DNA of 64,000 nucleotides from CAVQFD01 sp963724695 (lineage in GTDB: Bacteria > Acidobacteriota > Vicinamibacteria > Vicinamibacterales > CAVVIG01). This document shows positions 1 to 10,773 of the stretch, piece by piece. The stretch lies in NCBI GenBank assembly GCA_963724695.1, contig CAVRVW010000001.1, positions 124,001 to 188,000 on the forward strand, written 5' to 3'. Below the pieces are notes generated by a model. The model made no database searches and had not been told where the DNA came from. It saw only the letters and a program-made list of their open reading frames with translations. Within the stretch, counting starts at the first letter, position 1. Every line of letters starts with the position of its first letter. The position numbers and the translations under genes are program-made.

Positions 1-92
1 GGGTTGGTCTGCCTGTTGCACTAGTGGCATTGTCCCACCAAACGGCATGCGGTGTCCTTCGTAGTTCTCACTTCTAACTTCGAAGTTCCGCG

Positions 93-1472
93 CTAGCGGC
101 TTCCCGCTTCCCTGATCTTCCGGGACACGCGGTCTTCGATCCAATGCGGGTCCCACCACTCGACGGAGTTCACGGGCACACCCTGCAGCAGCATGCTGAA
201 GTGCAGGTGGTCGCCTCCGGCGAGACCGGTGATGCCGGTCCGCCCCAGCTCCTGTGACTTGCGGACCTCGTCGCCCGGCTTGACGGTGAAGGACGACAAG
301 TGCGCATAGAGGGTCTGGACGCCGAGGCCGTGATCGAGGATGACGCAGTTGCCGTAGATGCCCAGAAACTCGGCGAAGACCACAATCCCGTTGTTGGCGG
401 CCAGGACGGGCGCCTGCTGCACGGACGCGAGGTCGAAGCCCAGGTGCACCTGCCGATCGATCTCCTTGTTCCCGAAGAAGTACGTCCGTCGATCGGCGAA
501 GCGGGACTCGACCTGCGAGTTGCCAAGCTGCGCGAACGCCTCGCTCCAGAGCATCTGGGGCTTGGTGCCGGACGCGACCTTGACGATGGTCTCGGCATTG
601 CGCCGGCGCAGCTCCCCGTTGATTGTCAAGAACGCCTTGAGGCGCGCTTCGGGTGTGCTGGTGTCGACGGCCAGGTCCGGGGTGTTGGACGCGATGGCGG
701 GCACGACGCGATCGAGAAAACCCTGGTCGATGGGAATACGCGACTGCACGAACGCCTTGGCAAACGGGCGATGCTCGAGGAGCGTCGTCGTTTCGTTGCC
801 GGCCGGATCCCTGGCAAAGGCCGAGATCGGCGTGTTGACCTTCTGATCGTGGTGAAGGGCAAAGAAGACGACGCGAAGCGCCGGGTCGGACAGCCCGACT
901 CCCTTGCCGGGGTACGCCGGGTAGGTCGCCTCGCCGACGCGGATGCCCGCCTGAGCATCCTCCGGAGAGGCTCGAAGCACGGCGAACTCGGCGCCGCCGA
1001 GGTTGACGAAGTGGTGGAGGGAGGCGACCGATATGCGCGGCGGCTCGAGCCGGACCTGCAGATCGCGCGTGACACTCGACTCCGCCGTCCGCAGCCCGTA
1101 GAACACGGGCCGAACGGCCGTGATGGTCAGGCGGGCCGGGCCTGAAACGAGGGCCGGCTGTGCCTTCTTGCCGAGCGGACGAGCCACCTTGAGGCGGTCC
1201 GGGGCGGCCGGATCGACCTCGCCCGCGTCGGCGCCAAGCGAGAAGACCGGCGTGGACTGCCCGTTCTGCTCGAGCACGGCGTCGACGCGCTGCAGCAGCC
1301 CACCGGGCGCCTCGACAGAGAACTCGAGCGAACCGGCCTGCCCGACAAACGCCTCAGGGCGTTGAATCGTGATCGTCGGACCAGCCTCGCGGCCCGCCCA
1401 CCACCAGGCCCCGCCGAGCCCAACCACGCCGATCAGCAGCAGGAGGAGGAACGCGCGGACGAGAAATCGCAT
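93..1472 (-). CDS. M23-family metallopeptidase, membrane-anchored or secreted
   Basis: This 459-residue protein is predicted to cut or remodel peptidoglycan cross-links in the periplasm. Residues 5-25 form a hydrophobic N-terminal segment that could be a signal anchor. Residues 26-320 are a long domain I cannot name. The C-terminal LytM/M23 domain runs from about residue 340 to 430, with the expected zinc ligands: H343 and D347 in HLGFD, and HLH at 422-424 preceded by GGD. The motif set is complete, so activity is plausible. The downstream neighbour in the same direction (SMP-30-like, 1550-2563) lies on the other side of the start and need not be functionally linked. No strong Shine-Dalgarno is visible before the ATG at 1472. 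Confidence 0.85.
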   Translation of the reverse strand: MRFLVRAFLLLLLIGVVGLGGAWWWAGREAGPTITIQRPEAFVGQAGSLEFSVEAPGGLLQRVDAVLEQNGQSTPVFSLGADAGEVDPAAPDRLKVARPLGKKAQPALVSGPARLTITAVRPVFYGLRTAESSVTRDLQVRLEPPRISVASLHHFVNLGGAEFAVLRASPEDAQAGIRVGEATYPAYPGKGVGLSDPALRVVFFALHHDQKVNTPISAFARDPAGNETTTLLEHRPFAKAFVQSRIPIDQGFLDRVVPAIASNTPDLAVDTSTPEARLKAFLTINGELRRRNAETIVKVASGTKPQMLWSEAFAQLGNSQVESRFADRRTYFFGNKEIDRQVHLGFDLASVQQAPVLAANNGIVVFAEFLGIYGNCVILDHGLGVQTLYAHLSSFTVKPGDEVRKSQELGRTGITGLAGGDHLHFSMLLQGVPVNSVEWWDPHWIEDRVSRKIREAGSR

Positions 1473-1549
1473 GACAGCGATGATAGACCGTCACGCGCTC
1501 ACGTACCAGTACCCGCGAGCCGTCCGGTTGAGCTCGAAGAGAGGGGTCG

Positions 1550-2563
1550 CTACTTGGCGCGCCCCAGGAAGCCCGGCGTCAGCATCTGGACCTTCCAGGC
1601 CGCGCCGCGGCCGACGATGTACAGCGTCTTCTTGTCGGGGCCGGCAAAGGCGATGTTCTGCGGAGAACGCGAGACGGGAATCGTCCCGAGGTGCTTCCCT
1701 TCCGGGCTGAAGACCTGGACGCCCGCCGAGGTCGCGGCATACACGCGGCCCTCGTTGTCGATCGCCAGGCCATCTGCGCCGCTCGTCACGCCGGTCGCGG
1801 CCTTCGTGACACCCTCGTAGCGGCCGAAGTTGCGGCGATTGGCCAGCTTGCCGTCCGCCTGCACGTCGTAGGCGAGGAGGTACTCGCCGCGGGTGTTGTT
1901 GATGAAGAGCGTCTTCTCGTCGCGGCTGAGCAGGATGCCGTTCGGGTTGTCGATGCCTTCGGCGGCCTTCACGGCACGGCCGCCCGGCGGGATGTAGTAC
2001 ACGAAGGGCACGAACGGCGTCGCGGGCGCCGGCGCTCCCGCGGGCTGCGCCACGGGACCAGGCACCGTGAAGTACACGCCCCCCTGCCGGTTGACCGTGA
2101 GATCGTTGGGCCGTCCGTCGATCGTGTTCTCGAAGGTGGTCTCGCTGCCCTTCGGGTAGATGACGCCGACCCGCGTCTGCCCCGGCGTCGTTTGCACGGA
2201 GATCATCCGGCCTTTGGCATCGAACGCCAGGCCGTTCGAGCCGTTCGTGTTCTCGAGGAATGTCGAGACGTTGTTGTCCTTGTCGATTCGGGTCAAGCGG
2301 CTGGCGTTGGTCTCGGTGAACACCACGCTGCCGTCGGGCAGAGCGATGGGTCCTTCCGTACCCTGGAAGCCCTCCTTGATGACGGTGACCTTCGTGCCCG
2401 CGGCGGTCACGCCGGGAATTGCTGGCGCCACGGTATCGGTGGCCGGCGGAGGCGGCGCCTGCGCAGCGGGCTGCGCGAGGGCAGGGACCGACAGAAGCGA
2501 CGCGACGAGGAGGAGCGTCGCGACGAGAATGACCGGCGCAACGAGAGAAACCGGCAGCTTCAT
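1550..2563 (-). CDS. SMP-30/gluconolactonase-type six-bladed propeller, secreted
   Basis: The product looks like a secreted SMP-30/gluconolactonase/LRE-like beta-propeller, a family that includes lactone hydrolases. The N-terminus (MKLPVSLVAPVILVATLL...) is a signal peptide ending near ALAQ. The propeller body shows repeated strands such as EGPIALPDGSVVFTE, GRPNDLTVN, DNPNGILLS and GADGLAIDNEGRVY, typical of the family. I chose the ATG at 2563 because AAGGAG sits 7 bases upstream; a longer reading frame starts at 2587 but has no such site. The substrate cannot be told from the sequence. The next gene upstream (2584-3355) is only 20 bases away, so the two could be co-transcribed. Confidence 0.85.
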   Translation of the reverse strand: MKLPVSLVAPVILVATLLLVASLLSVPALAQPAAQAPPPPATDTVAPAIPGVTAAGTKVTVIKEGFQGTEGPIALPDGSVVFTETNASRLTRIDKDNNVSTFLENTNGSNGLAFDAKGRMISVQTTPGQTRVGVIYPKGSETTFENTIDGRPNDLTVNRQGGVYFTVPGPVAQPAGAPAPATPFVPFVYYIPPGGRAVKAAEGIDNPNGILLSRDEKTLFINNTRGEYLLAYDVQADGKLANRRNFGRYEGVTKAATGVTSGADGLAIDNEGRVYAATSAGVQVFSPEGKHLGTIPVSRSPQNIAFAGPDKKTLYIVGRGAAWKVQMLTPGFLGRAK

Positions 2564-2583
2564 GAGACGCTCCTTACAATGAA

Positions 2584-3355
2584 TCAAGGGACGGAAATCT
2601 CCCGGACGTACCAGGGGATGATGGTGACGCTCAACAACTGTTCGGTGCCGTCGAAGATACGGGCAAAGCGGGGACCCGTAGCACTGAAGCGGAGCGTCTC
2701 AACGCGATCGACCGGCGCCGCCAGGCTTCGGACCACATCCGACGCCTGGTTGATGCGATAGGTGCGCGTGAAGTCGGGACGAACTGCGGAGCGGATCGTG
2801 GTCTGCACTTCTGCCTTGATCGGCGCGGCGCGGCGGTATGCCAAGCGAAGCTCGAGCCGCTCGCCGCTCGCGGCCGCGAACTCCCACGCCTCTTCGGCGC
2901 GCCCGGCCTCCTCTGCGCTCGCAGACGATGAGCGCTCGAGCCGGCTGACGGTGGCCGTCAAGGACGTGCCGTAGGCGCCTTCTCCCTCAGGCGAGATGCC
3001 GAGAACGACAATCGGGTTGGTCCGCCCGGTCTCGGCGTGTCTGGCCGGCACGGTCATCACCGTGTAGCGAATGGTCCCGGTCCGCATCGTCTTCCCCTGC
3101 GGATCCAGCACGAGCATCCGTTCCATCACGGTGAGCGACAGGTTCGCTCCGTCGGTTGGCCGCGCCGGTTGACGGATCGACCTTCCAGCCGGCGGGCAGA
3201 AGGGCTTGGACGGCCGGTTCAGGCACCCTGAAGCTCAGGACGGTTCGCGCCTCAGCGCTCCATTCGGTCATGCCCTGCCCTTCGGTGGGCACACTGCCCG
3301 CCAGCGTCACGACGATTGCCCCGGCGACGTACGCAGAGAACGTGGTGCGGTTCAC
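2584..3355 (-). CDS. secreted acetoacetate-decarboxylase/DUF2071-like protein, frameshifted
   Basis: Two frames together make a protein of about 256 residues. The first starts at 3355 with a hydrophobic signal-like N-terminus and continues through FRVPEPAVQALLPAGWKVDP. The second resumes near ANLSLTVMERMLV and runs to the stop at 2584. The break lies around 3155-3165. The phrase 'lLPaGWkvdp' early in the chain and the all-beta body recall acetoacetate decarboxylase/DUF2071-type folds, but the match is weak and I would not assign a reaction. Because both halves are open and in order, the break is more likely an assembly indel than a pseudogene. Confidence 0.55.
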
Positions 3356-3400
3356 GGCGCGCGATCGTACAACCGATTGCTCGACAGCTCAACGCCGTTC

Positions 3401-3475
3401 CGGCGGGTCCGAAAGGACCCGCCCTACGTCGACCATCTCGTGTCAGGTAGGCCGGGTCCTTTCGGACCCGGCGGC
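3401..3475. repeat. pair of inverted REP-like palindromes
   Basis: Two copies of a short element lie head to head. Copy 1 (3401-3426) and copy 2 (3447-3475, reverse orientation) share the palindrome CGGGTCC-GAAA-GGACCCG followed by a conserved CCTAC flank. Each copy can fold into its own hairpin and the two can pair with each other, as in classical bacterial REP/BIME units. Copy 2 overlaps the last codons of the acyltransferase-hydrolase gene. Confidence 0.75.
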
Positions 3476-5482
3476 GCTGTGATCGAATCGGCCGTGCGCG
3501 AGGAAGTGCAGCGTCTGTCGAATGGCCTCGTCGTGGTCGACGATGAACGTGTGGTTGGCGTTGACGGTGATGAAGTCGGCCATGCCGGGAAGCGCAGTCT
3601 CTTCCACCTGGACGGTACCGTCGTGCGAGCCCGGCGGACGGGTGAGCGACGAGTAGTACGACGTCGGCTGCAGCGGGTGGAAGCTGCGCGTGCCGGCGAC
3701 GATGCCGAACGGACAGGAAGGCGCGCCAAGGGCATCGACAACGCTGTGCTCCTGATCGCGGCTGAGATCGACCAGAGCCCGGCCGTAGTAGCCGCGGGCC
3801 CACTCGTACTCCTTCGCTTTGGATGCGATGGCCGCGCCCTGGTTGGGCGGCGCCAGCATGACCACCCGCCCGGCATTGGGGAGCGTTCCTCGCGCCAGCG
3901 CCCCGCGGGCGAGCAAACCGCCCATGCTGTGCGTCACGAAGTCGACCCGGCCGCTCGATTTCGCCACGACCTGCGCGTAAGTCTCGAGCGCGTCGACAAG
4001 ATCGAGGATCCCGAACTTGCGGCTGGGATAGTCCCAGTTGTACACGGCCCAGCCTGCGCCCTTCAGCCTGGTTGCGAGGCGCGTCATCGAGCGCCACGTC
4101 CTCGCAAGGCCGTGGACCAGAATGACGGCCCTCTCGGAGGTGACCGCCGGTGCGGCGGCCTGCCGGAGCGCACGCGCGTCAGCAGCCTCCGGCCCGCCGC
4201 CGCGTTGCTCCCGTCGTTCGAAGAAGTGCGCGATGGCGTTGGCGTAGTACTGCACCAGCGGACGCTCGCCAGGAGCCACCCGACACACGCCGCTCTCCAC
4301 GACGATGAGCCGGCGGAGGGTCAGCATCCTGAGACCGACGGTCAGAAAGTACGACGGATCGCCACGCGGAACGTACAAGCGTGCGCCAACGCTTTGCAGC
4401 TCTTCGCTCAGGGCCCGGACACGTTCGGCGAGCGCGGTTTCGCTCGCGGCTTCTCCGTCGAAGCTCAGAATGGCCGAGGCGACAAGGCTGACCGGCGTGA
4501 CGGGCACGATCGCCGCGATCTCGCCCATGAGCAGCTGACCGAGCCGCTCGGTCTCGGCGGCCCTCGCCTCATCGTCGAGCATCGACAGATCGACGCCTCG
4601 CTCCTGGAGGTAGCCCCGCAGCGAGAGCGGCGGCCCGAAGTTGACGCAGGCGTACCCGAAGCGATGGAGCCGGCCGCGAAGGTAGAGCCCGGCGTTCTTT
4701 CCGATCCAGCCCAGAGCCGAGAGGGCCGTGCGGGCGCCGGAGGGCGGCTCGACCGCCGGGTCCAGGTCGGCGAGCAGGGTGCGATCCTCGAGCACGCGGT
4801 CGTAGTTGACGGCCACGGGCACGAACACCAGATCGCCGGGGGTCGCGCGCGAGAACCGGCGCGTGGCGTACGCCAACAGCCCCAGCTTCGGCGGTCGCAG
4901 CCGTCCGTCACGGGACAGGCCGCCTTCGGGGAACATCGCCTGCGTCACGCCGTGCTCGACGGCCGCCTGGACGTACCGCTCGAGCACCTTCCGATAGAGT
5001 CGATCGCGGGAGTTGCGCCGCACGAAGAACGCGCCGAGGCCGCGCAGCAGGCTGTCGAGCGGCCAGATTCGCGCCCACTCGCCCACGGCGAAGCTGAGCG
5101 CCACGTGCTCCGCGGCGAGAAATGCCACCAGCACGTAGTCCATGTTGCTGCGGTGGTTGATGACGAACACGACGCTGGCGTCGGTCGAGGCCTGCTGCAG
5201 CGTCGCTTCGTCCACGTAGCCGACGCGCACGCGGAAGAGGAGCGTGGCCAGGCGTCGCGCCAGCCGGTACGCAACGCGGTGATGAAGGCGGGCGTTGTAC
5301 TGCGGGACGATCTCCTCGGCGTAGCGCCGGACCCTGGCAACGACAGCACTCTCGGTGGATGCCCTCGTGGCGGACTCCTCGAGGATGGCCTGTCGCACCT
5401 CCGGATCGGTGACGAGGGCTTCCACCACTCTCGCGCGCTGGTCCGGATCGAACGGCGTGAGCCGGGCCGGTCGAGATCCCAC
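3443..5482 (-). CDS. glycerolipid acyltransferase fused to an alpha/beta-hydrolase
   Basis: This 679-residue protein has two enzymes in one chain. The N-terminal half is a PlsB/PlsC-type acyltransferase, with NHRSNMD at residues 109-115 (His and Asp of the NHx4D motif) and FPEGGLSRDG near residue 185. The C-terminal part is a lipase-like alpha/beta-hydrolase with HSMGG (Ser519), a likely acid in SHDGTV near 621 and His644 in NHTF. PlsB-like proteins normally lack the hydrolase, so the fusion suggests acyl transfer and ester cleavage on the same membrane lipid; that is inference. The last residues (GSERTRPT) are encoded by a REP palindrome. The stop of the downstream peptidase gene region lies just beyond the start at 5482. 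Confidence 0.8.
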   Translation of the reverse strand: MGSRPARLTPFDPDQRARVVEALVTDPEVRQAILEESATRASTESAVVARVRRYAEEIVPQYNARLHHRVAYRLARRLATLLFRVRVGYVDEATLQQASTDASVVFVINHRSNMDYVLVAFLAAEHVALSFAVGEWARIWPLDSLLRGLGAFFVRRNSRDRLYRKVLERYVQAAVEHGVTQAMFPEGGLSRDGRLRPPKLGLLAYATRRFSRATPGDLVFVPVAVNYDRVLEDRTLLADLDPAVEPPSGARTALSALGWIGKNAGLYLRGRLHRFGYACVNFGPPLSLRGYLQERGVDLSMLDDEARAAETERLGQLLMGEIAAIVPVTPVSLVASAILSFDGEAASETALAERVRALSEELQSVGARLYVPRGDPSYFLTVGLRMLTLRRLIVVESGVCRVAPGERPLVQYYANAIAHFFERREQRGGGPEAADARALRQAAAPAVTSERAVILVHGLARTWRSMTRLATRLKGAGWAVYNWDYPSRKFGILDLVDALETYAQVVAKSSGRVDFVTHSMGGLLARGALARGTLPNAGRVVMLAPPNQGAAIASKAKEYEWARGYYGRALVDLSRDQEHSVVDALGAPSCPFGIVAGTRSFHPLQPTSYYSSLTRPPGSHDGTVQVEETALPGMADFITVNANHTFIVDHDEAIRQTLHFLAHGRFDHSAAGSERTRPT

Positions 5483-5484
5483 AG

Positions 5485-7743
5485 TCAGCGTGCGCCGGCA
5501 GGCAGATGGTCGATGAAGTACCGCGCGATCAACGTGTAGACGTGAGCCGACGTGCCAGGGCCCTCGGCGATGGCGTGCGTCCTGTTCGGGTACACCATCA
5601 CGTCGAAGCGCTTGCCGAGCGACACGAGCTTGTTGATCAGCTGCTCGGTGCCCTGGAAGTGCACGTTGTCGTCGCCCGTGCCGTGGATGACGAGCAGGTT
5701 GCCGCGCAGGCCCTCGGCGAAGTTGATGGCCGATCCGAGACGGTAGCCCTCGACGTTGTCCTGCGGGAGCCCCATATAGCGCTCCTGATAGATCGTGTCG
5801 TACAGCCGCTGATCGGGCACCGGGGCGACGGCGACACCGGCACGGTAGACGTCCGGGAAGCGGAACATGGCGTTGAGCGTGTTCGACCCGCCGCCGCTCC
5901 AGCCCCAGATGCCGACCCGCTCGCGATCAACAAACGGGTAGCGCGCGGCGATCGCCTTGACGGCCGCCGCCTGCTCCCGCGACGCCAGATCCCCGACGGC
6001 GCCGTACACGACCTTGCGCCACGGCGCGCCCTTCAGCGCCGGGGTGCCGCGGTTGTCCACGCTCACGACGACGTACCCCGCCTCGGCCAGCGCGCGGTGA
6101 AACAGCATGCGCGCACCGCCCCAGCGATCGACGGCCGTCGCGGTCGCCGGCTCGCCGTACACGTAGAAGATCGCCGGGTAGCGCCGTGAGGGATCGAACG
6201 TGGACGGCTTGAGCATCCACCCGTCCAGCGACACGCCGTCGTCGACCGCGACGCGGAAGAACTCCGCGGGCGGCGACGCCAGGCCGTCGGACTTCAGCGT
6301 GTTCTGCAGTCCGGAAATGTCGGTCAGCGCGCGCACAGCACGATGCGTCGGGAGATCGACCATATCGATCACGGGCGGCTGGTCGAACCGCGAGTGCGTG
6401 TGGAACGCGAGCCGACCATCCGGGGCGATGTCGTAGTCGTGGCTCCCCGGCTGTCCGTGCGGCGTCACACGCTCCGGCGTGCCGGTGCCGTCCAGTCTGG
6501 ACCGGTACAGAAAGCGTTCGGTGGGGCTCGTCGGTGACGCTCCGAAGTAAATCCACCCCTGCTTCTCGTCCACTTCGACCACGGCGGTGATGTCGGCGTC
6601 GAAGCGCGTGATGAGCGTGGCTTCGCCGCCAGCCCTCGGCACGCGGTAGACGTGTCGCCATCCATCGCGCTCGGTCGTCCAGAGGAACGCGCGAGCGTTG
6701 TCGAACCACCGCACGGTGTCGCCGACAGCCACCCATGTCGTGGACTCGTCGCGAAACACGCGACGCGTCGCGCCCGTCCGCGCATCGGCCAGCAGCAGAT
6801 CGTGCTGATTCTGCAGCCGGTTCAACTGCTGGATGGCCACGGTGTCCGCATCCACCCATCCCAGGCGCGCGAGGTACGTATTGCGCGGATCGCCGGGCGT
6901 CTGCATCCAGCGGGTGTCTCCTCCGTCGGCGCTGACGACGCCGATGCGCACCGCGGAGTTGGTGGTGCCGACCTTGGGATACGGGATGCGCGTAATGGTC
7001 GGGTACAGCGCGTCGGTCGTGTTGATGAGGGAGAACAGCCGCAACGCCCGTGCTGTCGAACTGCCAGTAGGCGATCGACCGGCCGTCGGGGCTCCAGCGG
7101 AACCCGTCGCGCACACCGAGCTCTTCTTCGTATACCCAGTCGGCCGTGCCGTTGATCGTGGTCTCGGATCCGTCCGTCGTGAGGGGGGTGACGCGCCCAT
7201 CGCTCAAGCGCTCGACATACACGTTGTTGGCCCGCACGTAGGCGACGCGCGTGGCGTCCGGAGAGAACTTGGCGAACATCAGCGTGGACTCCGGCGCGCC
7301 GGCGCCAAGCTGGGTCAACCCGCCGCCTGCGAGATCCAGCACCCAGTAGTCGCCCCTGGTGTTCTGCCGCCAGACACGCTGCGTGTTCGTGAAGATGAGC
7401 AGGCGGCGCCCGTCATCCGACCACCGGTAGTCCGCGACGTCGAGCGGCGCGGTGCGGCCCCGAGGCACGAGACGCGACGCGTCCACCAGCACCCGGACGC
7501 TCGCCCGTCGCGCCCTCGTACCGAACGATGGACGATTGCTCGACCGTGGTGTACGCGCCGCCCTCTGGAAGCCACCGCGCGGGGCCAAAGCGCGGGCTGG
7601 CGTAGGCAGTTGAGGCAACGATACGGGCGATCTGCTGCGTCGAGGCTCGGGGCGCGGTTCTCCTGGTCTCCCGCGGCCCCCGCGACGACCGAGAGCGCGG
7701 CAAAAGCCGCAAGGATCGAGGGCGCCCGCCGGTGTCCATGCAC
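5485..7743 (-). CDS. dipeptidyl-peptidase IV-like S9 peptidase, frameshifted
   Basis: The gene encodes an exported prolyl oligopeptidase-family peptidase that removes N-terminal dipeptides. It is split over several frames. A signal peptide (APSILAAFAALSVVAGAAG, probable GTG start at 7743) is followed by the N-terminal propeller, which crosses frames near 7640, 7500 and 7045. The catalytic domain in the last frame is intact: GWSGGGS holds the nucleophile, GTGDDNVHF the aspartate and NRTHAI the histidine. WVYEEELGVRDGF is the characteristic DPP-IV propeller stretch that binds the substrate amino terminus. All parts are collinear, so I treat it as one gene with assembly indels. The neighbouring TonB receptor ends 88 bases from its start. 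Confidence 0.8.
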
Positions 7744-7830
7744 GGCTCGTTGGCTGCATGGGTGAACGATACCACCGCCCCGCCATGTCTTCCGGCGGCC
7801 CCGCTCCAAGGCTTGTCGCCAGGTTTGGTT

Positions 7831-10622
7831 CTAGAACTTCAGACGCACGCCCAGCTGTGCCGATCGCGGCTCACCGACACCCGTGATCTGGTTGAAGGTG
7901 GGCGAGGGGTTGGTCGGATACGCGCCCGCCCCGAAGTTGGCGTTCCGCGTGATGTCGTTGCGGTGGTTGGTCAGGTTGAACACCTCCACCAATCCCTCGA
8001 TTCGTACGCGCGGTCCCACCCTGAAGGGGTACATCGCTCGCAGGCTCATTGAAAAGAAGCTGTCGGCCACGCCGATATTTCGTTCGATGAACTCGCCATC
8101 GACGATGGGTCGGCCCGCGGTCCCCTGAATCGTGGTCACGCCAGACGTGATGTTGAAGGGCAACGCCGAATAGGCCTGGACGACGCCACTCAACTGGAAC
8201 CTGGCCACGTCCACCCCGCCATTGACGACGAGGCGATGTCGTTGGTCGCCGTCCGACCGGGCCCAATCCTCCCAGATGTTGAACGGATCGATGGGTTGGC
8301 TGAAGAAGGCCTCGCCGACGTTGTTGTGCGAGGTCGAGAGGGTGTAGCTCACCCGGTAGTAGCCACTTTGAGAGGGCCGCTGCCTGAACGACACCTGCAA
8401 GGCATGCGAAGTGGAATCCCCCGCCGAAACGTACATGTTGTTGTTGGAGTAGGTCGGATTGGGCCGGCAACCGTTGTTGGTGCCCGCCGCCACGCACGAC
8501 GGTACGTTCTGGTTAATCGCCAACATCAGGTGAACGCCCTTGAGGTACGAATAGTCCGCGCTGATGGTACCGAGCGCCCCGAGCTGCCGTTCGACTTCGA
8601 TGCTGGCCTGTCCCGAGTACCCGTTCTGCATATCCGGATCCAGGGTCGTCAGGTTGAGAAGGGCTGTCGACGCTGGCGCCACCGGCAGGATATTCGGGAA
8701 CGTCGGGGCGCCGGTCTGCGTCGGCGACAAGCTGACATTCAGCTGCTGCACGGCCGTGAGGTCGGTGCTGTTATTCGCCGACAGCAGCGCATTGGCCAGG
8801 GCCCGCAGCGGAATGCGGTCGTAGTACAGACCGGCGCTGCCGCGGACACCGTGTCGCGCGACGCCGTGGGCGTCCACGCAAAGCCGACCCGCGGCGACAG
8901 GTTGTTGGTGTCGGTGTTGATCGTCTCCAGGAACTGCAGGTCGTAACGCAGGCCGACATTCAGCGTCAGGGTGGAGGTGGCCTTCCATTCGTCCTGCGCG
9001 TACATCCCGATGTTCGCGTTGGTCTGAGGGATCACGAGCTCGCCGAACGTCTGCCCAAAGCCGGCGTTGTTGTAGACGCCGGTCAGGAAGTTGGCCATCG
9101 ACGAGAAGGTGTACTGTCCGCGCACGGCGCGCGGGAACGTGATCGTGTCGTCGTTGTAGAGCAGATCCGCACCCACGCGCAGGCCGTGGGCCCCGGCCTG
9201 GTGCGAGACGTTGTTGACCACCTGGTACATCTTGTTGAGGCGGCCCTGCGGGCTGGACGGGAACGTGCCGAAGGAGGCCACGCCGGCAATGCTCACCGCG
9301 GGACCAATTTTGTCGGTGGGCAGGGCGAGGAAATCACTGTACGTGAACTGGGCTCGCGTTTCGTTGACGGTGCGCGGCCCCAGCGTCAGGGTGTTGCTGA
9401 TCGCGATCGCCTGGTCGAGGTTGTCAATCCCGGCCGACGCCGACGGCGCGCTGATGCCGCCGGCTCCCCGTGAATTCTCTGAATACACGTCGTAGAGGCT
9501 GTAGCGGATGGTGAGAAGATCCTTGCCGCTGAACTGGTGATCGACCTTGCCCAGCCCGTTGATTCGGTGCACGGGGTTCTCGTAAATCCCCGTCGCGACA
9601 CGCGATCCCGGATAGCCCGTCTGGGTGAGCCGCGCATTGATAATCGCCACGTTGGCGTCGCTGATCGTCGTCAGCCCGGTCTGGTCGAGCAGCCGCTGCT
9701 CGAAGTTGCCGAAGTAGAACGTCCGGTTCTTGGCGATCGGACCACCAACGCTGACGCCGTACTGCTTCTCCGACATCGGCAGCTTCGTGCCCGACAGCAC
9801 GTTCTCGGCGTTCATCGCGTCGTCCCTGAAGTAGCCGTAGACGTCACTATGCAAGGTGTTGGTGCCACTCTTGGTGACCACGTTGACGTAGCCGCCGAGT
9901 GCACGTCCAAGTTCCGCCTGGCCACCCGATGTCACGACCTGAACTTGATCCACGGCGTCGACGCCATACGGCATCCCGCTCAAGCCCGCCGCGTCGTCGT
10001 TGGCCGAGAGGCCATCGACGATGAAGCTGTTGGAGAAGTTGCGCTGGCTGCCGACGGAAATACCGGAGCCGGTGTTTGCCGAGGTCTCCGCGAAGAGCTG
10101 CGTGCTGTTGAGATTCGGCTGCGACACGCCTGGCAAAAGCAACGCGATGTCCAGGAAGTTGCGGCCCTTGAGCGAGAGACTCGCAACCTCGGCTTGCGAC
10201 ACGGTAGCGGCTATCTGGGTACGGGCGGATTCGAGCACGGGCGCTGCCGCGCTGACCGTCACGGTCGTGGCCACCGATTCCAGAGAGAGCGCGACGGGCA
10301 CTTCAAACGCTGACCCCACCGTGAGGGTCAGCTCGCGCCTGGCGGTCTGGAAACCCGGCAGGCTCACGGTGATTTCGTAGGTCCCAACGCGCAGGTAGGT
10401 GAAGCGGAAACGCCCCGAGGCATCGGTCACCCCGTCGGTGGTGATGTTGGTTTCGGTCTGCCGCGCCACGACGGTGGCACCCGGCACCACCGCGCCCTGC
10501 GGATCGGTGACACGCCCGCTGACGCTGGCGTTGTTGACGGTCTCCTGTGCCGCGGCGGCGAGGGCCAGCGGTCCGGCGCCAAGCGTCGCCGCCAGCACGA
10601 CAATGAAAGTGAAAGGCTTCAT
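7831..10622 (-). CDS. TonB-dependent receptor with carboxypeptidase-regulatory N-domain, frameshifted
   Basis: This is an outer-membrane receptor of about 930 residues of the Oar/SusC-like type common in acidobacteria. After the signal peptide (MKPFTFIVVLAATLGAG...) comes a carboxypeptidase-D-regulatory-like beta domain (ASVSGRVTDPQGAVVPGATV). A plug follows (about 130-260), including the phrase GRNFLDIALLLPGVSQPN, and then the barrel. Around 8860 the frame changes; the C-terminal 385-residue piece carries the remaining strands and ends in ...LGVRLKF, a barrel-type terminal Phe. GGGAG-like purines 10 bases upstream support the ATG at 10622. The ligand is unknown. The small Cys/His-rich gene upstream could hint at a metal, but this is inference. 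Confidence 0.85.
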
Positions 10623-10773
10623 GACCAGCTCCCGAACGCGATCGAAGTCTCAATGCTGCCCACATCGCGGCGCGCTCGTGTGCGAGCAATGACGACAACG
10701 CTGCCAGGATCCTCCGATTGGAGAGATCGGCTGCGGCGTCGGCCGTGAATGTGGAAATCTGAACGAGAGAGGA

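Noticed and set aside
3206..5539. Very long + strand frame opposite the acyltransferase fusion
   Set aside because: It is an antisense shadow created by GC-biased third positions; the - strand has clear catalytic motifs.
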